Shown: positions 1 to 8,249 of the stretch, piece by piece
Numbering within the stretch: the stretch's first letter is position 1
Layout of the letters: the number at the start of each line of letters is the position of its first letter
Assembly: GCA_964567545.1 (NCBI GenBank)
Contig: CAZMNB010000006.1
Location: forward strand, 1 to 46,621
From: UBA7398 sp964567545
GTDB lineage: Bacteria > Actinomycetota > Actinomycetes > Nanopelagicales > Nanopelagicaceae
Direction: 5' to 3'
DNA length: 46,621 nt
The notes under the pieces: generated by a model
Seen by the model: only the letters and a program-made list of their open reading frames with translations
The model's database searches: none
Told to the model about the DNA's origin: nothing
Translations under genes and position numbers: made by a program

Positions 1-19
1 ATCTGGGGAGGTTTTTGCA

Positions 20-1342
20 ATGGCTTCATTTTCTGTTACTAATTCTGAGTTCGAAACGCGACAAATACATGCGGGACAAACACCCGATCCAACAAATGGT
101 GCGCGTGCGCTTCCGCTCTATCAAACTACCGCTTACCAATTCCGCGATACAAAACACGCCGCAGATTTATTTGGCTTAGCAGAACTTGGAAATATTTACA
201 CCCGCATTATGAATCCAACTCAAGATGCGGTTGAACAACGAATTGCATCGCTAGAAGGTGGCGTTGCTGCACTTCTAGTTGCATCTGGTTCGGCTGCAAC
301 AACTTTTGCGGTGTTGAACGTAGCCGAAGCCGGCGATCATATTGTTTCGTCGCCATCACTCTACGGCGGTACCTATAACTTATTCCATTACACACTTCCA
401 AAATTCGGCGTCGAAGTTTCTTTTGTTGAGAATCCAGATGACCCTGAGAGTTGGAAGAAAGCGATTCGTCCAAACACTAAAGCGTTTTTCGGTGAAACAA
501 TTGCCAACCCAAAAAACGATGTATTAGATATCGCTGCGATTGCAAAAGTTGCTCACGATGCGGGAGTGCCGCTTATTGTCGATAACACTGTTGCAACGCC
601 ATTCTTGATTCGTCCAATAGAACATGGCGCAGATGTGGTAATTCACTCTGCCACTAAGTTCTTATCTGGACATGGAAACGCAGTAGTCGGCGCTATTGTG
701 GATTCTGGTAAGTTCGATTACGCAAAATATCCGGAACGATTTAAAAACTTCAATACCCCAGATCAGAGTTATCATGGATTGGTATATGCCCAAGCGCTTG
801 GTGTCGGTTCAGCATTTGGCGCAAACCTCGCATATATTTTCAAAATTCGTTTAACTCTGCTTCGAGATATTGGCGCCGCGGTTAGCCCATTCAACGCTTG
901 GCTCTTGGCTCAAGGCTTAGAAACATTGAGCCTTCGCATCGAACGACATGTTGAGAATGCGCAAGCAACCGCGGCTTGGCTTGAGAAACACCCACAAGTC
1001 GAGCGAGTAAATTACGCATCGCTGCCATCATCAAAATGGAATGCACTTGCTAAGAAATATGCACCAAAAGGAAGTGGTTCGGTACTTTCCTTTGAAATTA
1101 AGGGTGGGATTGAAGCTGGTAAAAAATTCGTGGAAGCGTTAAATCTCTTCTCCCACGTGGCAAATATTGGCGATGTTCGATCATTAGTAATTCACCCGGC
1201 CTCAACAACGCACTCACAGTTATCACCTGAGGAACAATTAACTGCAGGTGTTACCCCTGGATTAATTCGGTTAAGCCTTGGTTTAGAGAACATCAATGAC
1301 ATCAAGACTGACCTTGAAGTTGGTTTCGCAGCTGCGAAATAA
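20..1342 (+). CDS. metY: O-acetylhomoserine sulfhydrylase (MetY)
   Basis: PLP enzyme of the Cys/Met metabolism family that makes homocysteine from O-acetylhomoserine and sulfide in the cytoplasm. The 440-residue length is normal. Near the N-terminus FETRQIHAGQTPD is typical of this class, and the PLP lysine is K213 in SATKFLSGHG; a second conserved block is VRSLVIHPASTTHSQL near the C-terminus. The ATG at 20 has a strong GGGGAGG ribosome binding site 8 bases upstream (5-11). The gene is followed 2 bases later by metX, which makes its substrate, so the two form an operon for sulfide assimilation into methionine. The window begins only 19 bases upstream, so any promoter or SAM-responsive leader cannot be judged. 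A cystathionine-forming enzyme is less likely because of the length and the MetX neighbour. Confidence 0.95.
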   Translation: MASFSVTNSEFETRQIHAGQTPDPTNGARALPLYQTTAYQFRDTKHAADLFGLAELGNIYTRIMNPTQDAVEQRIASLEGGVAALLVASGSAATTFAVLNVAEAGDHIVSSPSLYGGTYNLFHYTLPKFGVEVSFVENPDDPESWKKAIRPNTKAFFGETIANPKNDVLDIAAIAKVAHDAGVPLIVDNTVATPFLIRPIEHGADVVIHSATKFLSGHGNAVVGAIVDSGKFDYAKYPERFKNFNTPDQSYHGLVYAQALGVGSAFGANLAYIFKIRLTLLRDIGAAVSPFNAWLLAQGLETLSLRIERHVENAQATAAWLEKHPQVERVNYASLPSSKWNALAKKYAPKGSGSVLSFEIKGGIEAGKKFVEALNLFSHVANIGDVRSLVIHPASTTHSQLSPEEQLTAGVTPGLIRLSLGLENINDIKTDLEVGFAAAK

Positions 1343-1344
1343 AG

Positions 1345-2460
1345 ATGGCAACATCTGATTCTTTTCGTCGAGTAACCGGGGCATGGTTGGAAAACCACGA
1401 CCCCGGTGATCGTCGTTTCATAAATATCGGCGATTTAGAACTCGAATCAGGTGAAGTCCTTCCAAAGGTAACCATCGCATATCAAAGCTGGGGCGTTTTG
1501 AATGAAAGTAAATCAAATGCAATTCTGATTAACCATGCACTAACTGGATGGTCTGATGTCCCTAGTTGGTGGCCATCAATGGTCGGTCCTGGTTCACCAT
1601 TTGATACTGATAAATACTTTGTAATTTGTCCAAATGTAATTGGTGGCTGCCAAGGAAGTACTGGGCCATCTTCAATTGCCCCGGATGGAAAACATTGGGG
1701 TTCTAGATTTCCAGTGTTGACCATTCGAGACATGGTTAGCGCTGAAGTTGCCTTCACTAATAAATTGAATATACCGGGCTATGTAATTGCGGTTGGGCCA
1801 TCACTAGGTGGAATGCGTTCCTTGGAATGGGCAATACAGTACCCAGATCGAATTGGCGCGATCTGCACCATTGGATCTTCCGCAGTGGCAACAGGCGATC
1901 AAATTGGAAGTGCTTCAATTCAAATTAGTGCAATCAAAGCTGATCCGAACTTTTTTGGCGGTGATTATTATGAACAGGATTCTGGACCAGTGACTGGGAT
2001 GGGAATTGCGCGAAAGATTGCGCATCTGACTTATCGAACCGAAGCTGAAATGGATGTGAGATTTGGGCGTGAATTGCAAGGTGATGAAACTGGTAGGTAT
2101 GCGGTTGAGTCTTATCTTGATCATCAAGCCGATAAACTGCAAAATCGCTTTGACGCCAACACCTACATTTCATTAACGGATGCAATGAATTCACATGACG
2201 TGGGAAGAGATCGCGGCGGGGTAGAGGCAGCTTTAGCAACAGTGAAAGTCCCAGTCGTCGTGGTATCCATCGATTCCGATCGGCTCTTTCCGCCTAGGCT
2301 TCAGAGCGAGATTGTTGAGTTAATACCAACGGCTCAGCCAGTTAAAACTATAAATTCCCCATTTGGCCACGATGGATTCTTGATCGAGGTCGAATCGGTC
2401 GGGGAAATCATCCGCCAAACCATCGAATTGGGCTTAAAACTAGATTTTGCGGGTAGATAG
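1345..2460 (+). CDS. metX: Homoserine O-acetyltransferase (MetX)
   Basis: Alpha/beta-hydrolase-fold acyltransferase that activates L-homoserine with acetyl-CoA, the first committed step of methionine synthesis. The 371 residues carry the nucleophile elbow GPSLGGM with catalytic S153, and the C-terminal His block FGHDGFLIE; the acid region is SIDSDRLFPP. The motif LTGWSDV near residue 67 is where the family usually has LTG(D/S). The ATG at 1345 lies 2 bases after the metY stop, so translation is probably coupled. The pair metY-metX means sulfide is fixed straight into homocysteine. A short G+C-rich hairpin overlaps the stop codon. Family assignment is firm; acetyl versus succinyl specificity is inferred from the actinobacterial family. 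Confidence 0.94.
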   Translation: MATSDSFRRVTGAWLENHDPGDRRFINIGDLELESGEVLPKVTIAYQSWGVLNESKSNAILINHALTGWSDVPSWWPSMVGPGSPFDTDKYFVICPNVIGGCQGSTGPSSIAPDGKHWGSRFPVLTIRDMVSAEVAFTNKLNIPGYVIAVGPSLGGMRSLEWAIQYPDRIGAICTIGSSAVATGDQIGSASIQISAIKADPNFFGGDYYEQDSGPVTGMGIARKIAHLTYRTEAEMDVRFGRELQGDETGRYAVESYLDHQADKLQNRFDANTYISLTDAMNSHDVGRDRGGVEAALATVKVPVVVVSIDSDRLFPPRLQSEIVELIPTAQPVKTINSPFGHDGFLIEVESVGEIIRQTIELGLKLDFAGR

Positions 2461-2471
2461 ACCCGCGTTTT
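2449..2471 (+). terminator. Possible terminator hairpin after metX
   Basis: Stem GCGGGT (2449-2454), loop AGATAG, stem ACCCGC (2461-2466), then GTTTTG. The hairpin spans the metX stop codon. The T-tract is short and broken, so termination may be partial. It separates the metYX operon from the sigA promoter region. Confidence 0.4.
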
Positions 2472-2489
2472 GCGCAATTTGGTAAGAAA

Positions 2490-2517
2490 TTGACCTGTGG
2501 ACAAATTATAATATAGC
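2490..2517 (+). promoter_or_regulatory. Candidate sigA promoter
   Basis: TTGACC at 2490-2495 looks like a -35 box. A TATAGC -10 candidate at 2512-2517 gives a 16-base spacer. A perfect TATAAT at 2507-2512 lies only 11 bases from the TTGACC box, too close to pair with it, and would need a different -35. Either way this AT-rich segment in the 129-base gap before sigA is the best promoter candidate, leaving a leader of roughly 65 bases before the GTG start at 2590. Confidence 0.45.
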
Positions 2518-2589
2518 CAAGAGAGCAAGACCGAAAAACCAAGAGAATTCACACCTGGTGAAGTTGCCAGACAAAACAAAGGACGATCA

Positions 2590-4221
2590 GTGGCTGTAAC
2601 TCGTGCGCTTAAAAACGCAAGCAAGAAGAAAGTTACAAAGCCAATTGCAAAAAAAAATCTAAAGAAATCTGCGATAAAAAAAGCAGTTAAGAAAACTGCG
2701 AAGAAACCAGTAAAAAAAGTCGAGATTAAAAAAGAATTAACCGTTAAAGACGTTGAATCAATTGTAGCTGCAAAACAAAAAGTTATACGTCAGCATGAAG
2801 TTCTAGCAGAACTTGAAAAGCGTGGCGTTACATCGATCAACCGGATTCCAAAAAAAGTAGATAAAGATTTAGTTGATCAGGCACGCGCACTCGCAATCGA
2901 AGTTCCATTAGTTGTGGAAAGACTCCGCAAGGCCGGACTTGGTTCGCCATCGCGGATATTAAAAAAGAGTGAATACGCGTTAATTCAACCAAAGCCAACT
3001 CCAGTTATAGATACAAAATCTGGCGCAGCCGTCGGCGCTGGAGCAAAATCCGGTAAAAAAGTTGTTGAGAAAATCGATGGCGAAGAAGTCGAATTAGAAG
3101 AAGTTGAACTTGAAGATTTGGATGCATTAGTTGCCGACACACCAGAAGAACCAGTAGATCCAGATAAAGCTGAAGTCCGTGTCGTTAATTTAACTGAAGA
3201 ATCCACTAATGAAGTAAACGCTTTCACACTTAAAGATAGCGAAGAAGATGACGCACCACCACAAACAGTATTAACTGCAGGTGCCACGGCAGACCCAGTA
3301 AAAGATTATTTGAAACAAATTGGTCGAGTTGCACTTCTAAATGCAGAACTCGAAGTAGAACTTGCGATGGCTATTGAAGCCGGACTATTTGCGGAAGCTG
3401 CCTTGAAATCTGGCAAAGGCGAAATTAAATTAGCTTCACGTACTGAAAAAATTGATAAGCGGGTGAAGAAGGAACTTGAAGAGTTGGCCGCAATTGGTCG
3501 GCGTAAAAAGAACCACTTGCTTGAAGCAAACCTCCGCCTCGTAGTCTCCCTGGCTAAGCGGTATACCGGTCGCGGAATGCTCTTTTTGGATTTGATCCAA
3601 GAGGGAAATCTAGGATTAATTCGTGCAGTAGAAAAGTTCGATTACACAAAAGGCTATAAATTTTCTACTTATGCGACTTGGTGGATTCGCCAAGCAATTA
3701 CCCGTGCGATGGCTGACCAAGCTCGAACAATTCGTATCCCAGTACATATGGTTGAAGTTATTAATAAGCTGGCTCGAGTTCAGCGCCAAATGTTGCAGGA
3801 TTTAGGGCGGGAACCGACCCCTGAAGAGCTCGCAAAAGAGCTCGATATGACTCCGGAAAAAGTTGTAGAAGTTCAAAAATATGGTCGCGAACCGATTTCA
3901 CTTCATACCCCACTAGGTGAAGAGGGCGATTCTGAATTCGGCGACTTAATTGAAGATTCTGAAGCAATTGTTCCAGCGGATGCGGTTTCATTCACGCTTT
4001 TGCAAGAACAACTGCACTCAGTGCTAGACACTTTGTCAGAACGCGAAGCCGGTGTAGTTGCGATGCGATTCGGTTTAACCGATGGCCAGCCAAAGACGCT
4101 CGATGAGATTGGAAAAGTTTACGGAGTTACTCGTGAACGTATCCGTCAGATTGAATCGAAAACAATGTCTAAATTGCGCCACCCATCAAGATCACAAGTA
4201 TTACGCGATTATTTAGATTAG
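2590..4221 (+). CDS. sigA: Primary RNA polymerase sigma factor (SigA/RpoD)
   Basis: Housekeeping sigma-70 factor of 543 residues, directing core RNA polymerase to promoters. The C-terminal half holds region 1.2 (DPVKDYLKQIGR, about residue 236), region 2 with LDLIQEGNLGLIRA (about residue 333) and the -10 recognition block YATWWIRQAITRA, region 3, and region 4 with the -35 recognition helix VTRERIRQIESK (about residue 512). The N-terminus is unusual: roughly the first 55 residues are dominated by Lys and Ala in repeated KK-type units, followed by a helical segment and an acidic stretch (about 160-220). The start is GTG at 2590, the first one before the Lys-rich stretch. Such basic tails are common on SigA of high-GC Gram-positives. 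The following CDGSH gene starts 8 bases downstream. Confidence 0.96.
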   Translation: MAVTRALKNASKKKVTKPIAKKNLKKSAIKKAVKKTAKKPVKKVEIKKELTVKDVESIVAAKQKVIRQHEVLAELEKRGVTSINRIPKKVDKDLVDQARALAIEVPLVVERLRKAGLGSPSRILKKSEYALIQPKPTPVIDTKSGAAVGAGAKSGKKVVEKIDGEEVELEEVELEDLDALVADTPEEPVDPDKAEVRVVNLTEESTNEVNAFTLKDSEEDDAPPQTVLTAGATADPVKDYLKQIGRVALLNAELEVELAMAIEAGLFAEAALKSGKGEIKLASRTEKIDKRVKKELEELAAIGRRKKNHLLEANLRLVVSLAKRYTGRGMLFLDLIQEGNLGLIRAVEKFDYTKGYKFSTYATWWIRQAITRAMADQARTIRIPVHMVEVINKLARVQRQMLQDLGREPTPEELAKELDMTPEKVVEVQKYGREPISLHTPLGEEGDSEFGDLIEDSEAIVPADAVSFTLLQEQLHSVLDTLSEREAGVVAMRFGLTDGQPKTLDEIGKVYGVTRERIRQIESKTMSKLRHPSRSQVLRDYLD

Positions 4222-4229
4222 GAGCTGTC

Positions 4230-4427
4230 ATGTCGGAGAAAGTTACAATGCGAATTAAAGAAAACGGTTCCATCCGCATAACTGGAACCGTCGATATCGT
4301 AGATGTAGACGGAAATGTAATTGAAACTAAAACCGATTTTTCACTCTGTCGATGTGGTCATTCAAACGATAAACCTTGGTGCGATGGTTCGCACAAAGCT
4401 GCAGGGTTTGAAGCCCCAGCGCTTTAA
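4230..4427 (+). CDS. CDGSH iron-sulfur domain protein
   Basis: A 65-residue protein with the CDGSH signature CRCGHSNDKPWCDGSH near the C-terminus: three Cys and one His that bind a 2Fe-2S cluster. The N-terminal half (MRIKENGSIRITG...) matches the beta-rich iron-binding zinc finger region of the bacterial family. No signal peptide, so cytoplasmic. The ATG at 4230 has a GGAG site (4220-4223) overlapping the end of sigA. Its stop is 2 bases before the FAD oxidoreductase start, suggesting co-transcription and possibly an electron-transfer link, which is inference. Exact cellular role unknown. Confidence 0.88.
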   Translation: MSEKVTMRIKENGSIRITGTVDIVDVDGNVIETKTDFSLCRCGHSNDKPWCDGSHKAAGFEAPAL

Positions 4428-4429
4428 AA

Positions 4430-5761
4430 ATGTGGCCCGAACGCAATACATCGCTTTGGGCAGATTCCGCTAATCGCGTTAAACATAAAACGCTCGACCA
4501 AAATTTAGATCTTGATGTAGCAATTATTGGTGGTGGTTTTTCGGGCTTGTGGAGTGCTTTCCATTTAGTTTCTAGTAAACCAGATTTAAAGATTGCCATC
4601 TTTGAAGCGCGCCAAATCGGTTTTGGGGCAAGCGGCAGAAATGGTGGCTGGGTTTCAGCGGACTATCCCGTCTCAAAAAGTACGCTAACAAAACGGATTG
4701 GCAAGCACGCCACTGATGCGATTTTTGCAGCACTTAAAGTCGCGATAACTGAGATTGGCGAATTTGCGAATAAGTTCGCACCTGATGCAAACTTTGTAAA
4801 AGGCGGATCAATTATTTTTGCCAGAAATACGGCGCAAGCTTCTCGGTTGAAAAATACCGAAGATGAAGACCATCGTTGGTTAAAGAAGTCCGAGCTAGAA
4901 GAAAAGATTTTTATTGCAGAAGCGATCGGAGGGGTGCATACCGAATCCTCGGCAGTTGTAAACCCAATGGAGTTATTAATTGCTCTGGCAAAATTCTTAA
5001 CGAGCAAAGGTGTGGCAATCTATGAGAATTCGCCTGCTTACACTGCAGAATTGGGCAAATTATTGGTAGGAAGTAATTTAGTAACCGCTGATCGGATCAT
5101 CAACGCTACTGAAGCTTTTAGAGAAGCGCCTAGAGAACAAATTCCGCTCTATTCATTAATGGTGGCGACTGAACCACTTTCACCACAATTTTGGCGTGAA
5201 GTTGGAAATATAGAGCGCGCTACTTTTGCAGAAGGCTCACATTTAATAAATTATGCGCAACGAACTGCAGATAATCGGTTAGCGCTGGGTGGCCGAGGAG
5301 CACTTTATCCATATATGTCTAAGCGAAGTCCTGCAATTGAAAATTCTGCTAAAACGCATGATGCCTTACGAAGGTTGGTTAAGCGTTGGTTCCCACAACT
5401 TAGCGAAGTCCGATTCACTCATGCTTGGGGCGGTGCAATTGCGATAACGCGCGATTGGGAGCCATATGTGCGATGGGATCGTGATCAAGGTTATGGAGAA
5501 TTAGGTGGTTACGCTGGAGATGGAATGACGATGACTTATTTAGCTGGCAAAGTAATGGCCGCGGAAGTTCTAGACACCCCATCAAAAATTCGAGAGCTTA
5601 GGTTTGTAAATCGACGTTCCAGAAATTGGGAGTTTGAACCGATTAGATATTTAGCCATCAATGCGTTAATAAAATTAACAGATTTATCTGATTTAGAGGA
5701 GAGAGTTACTAATAAACCAAGTCAAATAAAGCGAATTATCGAGCCGTTGACCCTTCGGTAA
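4430..5761 (+). CDS. FAD-dependent amine/amino-acid oxidoreductase (DAO family)
   Basis: 443-residue flavoprotein of the D-amino-acid oxidase/glycine oxidase fold, of the PuuB-like subgroup. The Rossmann FAD site is DVAIIGGGFSGLWSA at about residues 29-43, followed by GASGRNGGW, a block seen in gamma-glutamylputrescine oxidase-like enzymes. The C-terminal FAD-contact region is GELGGYAGDGMTMTYLAG. These enzymes oxidise primary or secondary amines to imines using O2 or another acceptor. Substrate cannot be told from sequence. It starts 2 bases after the CDGSH gene and converges with the DUF7455 gene, overlapping its 3' end by 26 bases. Confidence 0.82.
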   Translation: MWPERNTSLWADSANRVKHKTLDQNLDLDVAIIGGGFSGLWSAFHLVSSKPDLKIAIFEARQIGFGASGRNGGWVSADYPVSKSTLTKRIGKHATDAIFAALKVAITEIGEFANKFAPDANFVKGGSIIFARNTAQASRLKNTEDEDHRWLKKSELEEKIFIAEAIGGVHTESSAVVNPMELLIALAKFLTSKGVAIYENSPAYTAELGKLLVGSNLVTADRIINATEAFREAPREQIPLYSLMVATEPLSPQFWREVGNIERATFAEGSHLINYAQRTADNRLALGGRGALYPYMSKRSPAIENSAKTHDALRRLVKRWFPQLSEVRFTHAWGGAIAITRDWEPYVRWDRDQGYGELGGYAGDGMTMTYLAGKVMAAEVLDTPSKIRELRFVNRRSRNWEFEPIRYLAINALIKLTDLSDLEERVTNKPSQIKRIIEPLTLR

Positions 5762-5954
5762 GTCGAGCAGTTTCATCGTGAATTTTAACCGCGACAGTTT
5801 TCAGACCTTCTGCATATTCCTTTCCGTGATGGCCACAAAATAATAATTCGCCACCCGAAATTAGAACAGCACGAACATATGCTTGCGCGCCGCATCGATC
5901 GCAACGATCTACCGCATTAAGAGGAGTTGTTTCAAGAATCATTTGTTCGGTCAT
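5736..5954 (-). CDS. DUF7455 small zinc-ribbon-like protein
   Basis: A 72-residue protein conserved in Actinobacteria. It holds the paired motif CDRCGAQAYVRA...LLFCGHHG, i.e. CxxC plus CxHH, which should bind one zinc. Function is unknown. In many actinobacteria this small gene lies close to the sigma factor and topoisomerase genes, as here. The ATG at 5954 has a GGAGAG site upstream on the minus strand (CGAGGAGAGCGTA). It is convergent with the FAD oxidoreductase (26-base overlap) and divergent from parE, with a 201-base gap between the two starts in which I see no clear promoter. Confidence 0.85.
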   Translation of the reverse strand: MTEQMILETTPLNAVDRCDRCGAQAYVRAVLISGGELLFCGHHGKEYAEGLKTVAVKIHDETARLTEGSTAR

Positions 5955-6155
5955 TACGCTCTCCTCGTTCTGGCCTAGGTTTACTCAATTGGTTACTGCT
6001 AGTGGAACATCAAACCACTATTACCTTATTCCCCGCTCGTCGAAATACTTTTTTACGCTCGGGCGTGTCAAAATTCATGGAATTACCGACAATTTCACAG
6101 CCTAGTCGGCGCGTATGACAACTCAATTTTCGATGCGCAGATACTCTTCACCTCC

Positions 6156-8249
6156 GTGGCTACCGAATCGAATTCAAGTATTTCCGAAGTTTCCGCATCG
6201 GAAAATGGGTATACCGCAAAAGATCTTTCCGTCCTTGAAGGGCTAGATGCGGTACGGAAACGTCCTGGAATGTATATCGGCTCAACTGATGGCCGTGGTC
6301 TTATGCATTGTTTATGGGAAATTATTGATAACGCAGTAGATGAATCACTGGCTGGGCATTGTAAGAAAATTGAAATCAATCTAGAAAAAGATGGCTCGAT
6401 AGAAGTTCACGATGATGGTCGCGGAATTCCGGTAGATAAAGAACCTAAGACAGGACTAACCGGAGTTGAAGTTGTAATGACTAAATTACATGCTGGTGGA
6501 AAATTTGGTGGCGGATCGTATAACGCAACCGGTGGATTACATGGGGTTGGCGCATCTGTAGTTAATGCACTCGCTTCTCGCCTTGATGTTGAAGTTGATC
6601 GCGATTCAAAGATTTATTGGATGTCGTTTAAGCGAGGCGTTGCCGGAATTTTTGAAGGTGATGGACCGAATGCGCCTTTCGAACCAAAATCTGGACTACG
6701 GATTATTGGAAAGGTTTCATCGAAAATAACTGGCACAAGAGTTAAATGGTGGTCAGATCGCCAAATATTTCTAAAAGATGCCGAGCATGACATTGAAGAA
6801 ATTTATGCTCGAGCTCGCCAAACTTCTTACTTAGTTCCTGGAATCACGCTGATAGTTAATGATAACCGGAGCAAAGATAAGACAAGTGAGACTTTTTATC
6901 ACAAAGGCGGCATTTCGGAATATTGCCACTTCTTGCAACCCGATGATCCAATTGGAGATGTAATTCGACTCCAGGGTCGCGGGCATTATCAAGAAACAGT
7001 GCCAGTACTTGATGACAAGGGCCATTTAGAGCCGACTGATGTGGAACGCGACATGGATGTAGATGTAGCAATCAAATGGGGCAACGGCTACGAGACCACT
7101 ATGCGTTCCTTTGTAAACATAATTACTACCCCTAAGGGTGGAACCCATGTACAAGGTTTTGAACGAGCCCTTACCAAAACTTTCAATGATATTTTGCGGT
7201 CAACTGGAACTTTAAAGAAAAACGAACTCGATGTAATTAAAGATGACATCCTTGAAGGATTAACTGCTGTAGTCACCGTGCGAATGCAAGAGCCTCAGTT
7301 CGAGGGTCAGACCAAAGAAGTTTTAGGAACTCCTGCAGTAACCAAAATCGTCACGACAGTCGTTAGTGATGAATTGAAGAAATTCTTTACGACAACTAAG
7401 CGAATTGATAAAGCAAATGGTCGATTAATTCTAGAAAAGGTTGCGGCAGCCTCGCGCACTCGAATCTCATCGCGAGCCCATAAAGAACTGCAACGTCGAA
7501 AAAATGCGCTTGAAAGCTCTTCGCTTCCGTCAAAACTTTCAGATTGCCGATCTGAGGATGTATCCAGAACCGAACTATTTATTGTTGAAGGTGAATCTGC
7601 GCTTGGAACAACAAAGGCTGCTCGTAACTCTGAATACCAAGCTATTTTGCCAATCCGTGGAAAAATTCTTAACGTTCAAAAAGCTTCGCTTTCGCAGATG
7701 TTAGATAACACCGAATGCGCATCAATCATTCAAGTTATCGGTGCGGGTTCTGGAAAATCATTCACAATCGACGATGCTCGTTACGGTCGAGTTATCTTGA
7801 TGTCAGATGCCGATGTGGATGGTGCGCATATCCGATGTTTACTGCTGACGCTCTTGTATCGATATATGAAACCATTAATCGACGACGGTCGAGTATTTGC
7901 GGCGATCCCACCATTACACCGAATTGACGTTTTAGGTGGCGGTGGCAAGAAAGGTGAAGTTTTTTACACGTACTCTGATGACGAAATGAAGAAGTTATTA
8001 ATTGATTTAAGTAAACAGAGTAAACGTTGGAAAGAACCAATTCAGCGTTATAAAGGCCTTGGTGAAATGGATTCAGATCAACTTCGCGAAACCACTATGG
8101 ACCCAAACCACCGCACGCTCCGCAGGATTACTGTTAAGGATGCCGCGGCTGCGGAAAAGATGTTTGAACTTCTGATGGGTAATGAAGTAGCACCCAGAAA
8201 AGACTTTATTTCAACGGCAGATATCGATCGAGATCGGATCGACGCCTAA
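6156..8249 (+). CDS. parE: DNA topoisomerase IV subunit B (ParE/GyrB family)
   Basis: ATPase subunit of a type IIA topoisomerase, 697 residues. In order: GHKL ATPase with EIIDNAVDES (Asn binding Mg-ATP) and DDGRGIPV, the transducer, then the TOPRIM domain with IVEGESALG (about residue 477; catalytic Glu present) and DADVDGAHIRCLLLTLLYR. The second residue of the usual EGDSA block is Glu here, which does not touch the catalytic Glu. LPIRGKILNVQKA and the C-terminal YKGLGEMD are typical. The GTG at 6156 is the first start before the conserved block. The gene ends tail to tail with the A subunit (4-base overlap), an unusual layout. The topoisomerase IV rather than gyrase call rests on length and context, since actinobacterial gyrBA normally lie near dnaA. 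Confidence 0.9.
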   Translation: MATESNSSISEVSASENGYTAKDLSVLEGLDAVRKRPGMYIGSTDGRGLMHCLWEIIDNAVDESLAGHCKKIEINLEKDGSIEVHDDGRGIPVDKEPKTGLTGVEVVMTKLHAGGKFGGGSYNATGGLHGVGASVVNALASRLDVEVDRDSKIYWMSFKRGVAGIFEGDGPNAPFEPKSGLRIIGKVSSKITGTRVKWWSDRQIFLKDAEHDIEEIYARARQTSYLVPGITLIVNDNRSKDKTSETFYHKGGISEYCHFLQPDDPIGDVIRLQGRGHYQETVPVLDDKGHLEPTDVERDMDVDVAIKWGNGYETTMRSFVNIITTPKGGTHVQGFERALTKTFNDILRSTGTLKKNELDVIKDDILEGLTAVVTVRMQEPQFEGQTKEVLGTPAVTKIVTTVVSDELKKFFTTTKRIDKANGRLILEKVAAASRTRISSRAHKELQRRKNALESSSLPSKLSDCRSEDVSRTELFIVEGESALGTTKAARNSEYQAILPIRGKILNVQKASLSQMLDNTECASIIQVIGAGSGKSFTIDDARYGRVILMSDADVDGAHIRCLLLTLLYRYMKPLIDDGRVFAAIPPLHRIDVLGGGGKKGEVFYTYSDDEMKKLLIDLSKQSKRWKEPIQRYKGLGEMDSDQLRETTMDPNHRTLRRITVKDAAAAEKMFELLMGNEVAPRKDFISTADIDRDRIDA

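Noticed and set aside
2507..2512. TATAAT taken as the -10 of the TTGACC box
   Set aside because: The spacer would be 11 bases; a 16-base spacing to TATAGC is more usual, so the perfect hexamer alone is not proof.
7562..7600. EGESA in ParE as a broken active site
   Set aside because: The catalytic Glu of the TOPRIM motif is intact; Asp to Glu at the next position is a mild change.
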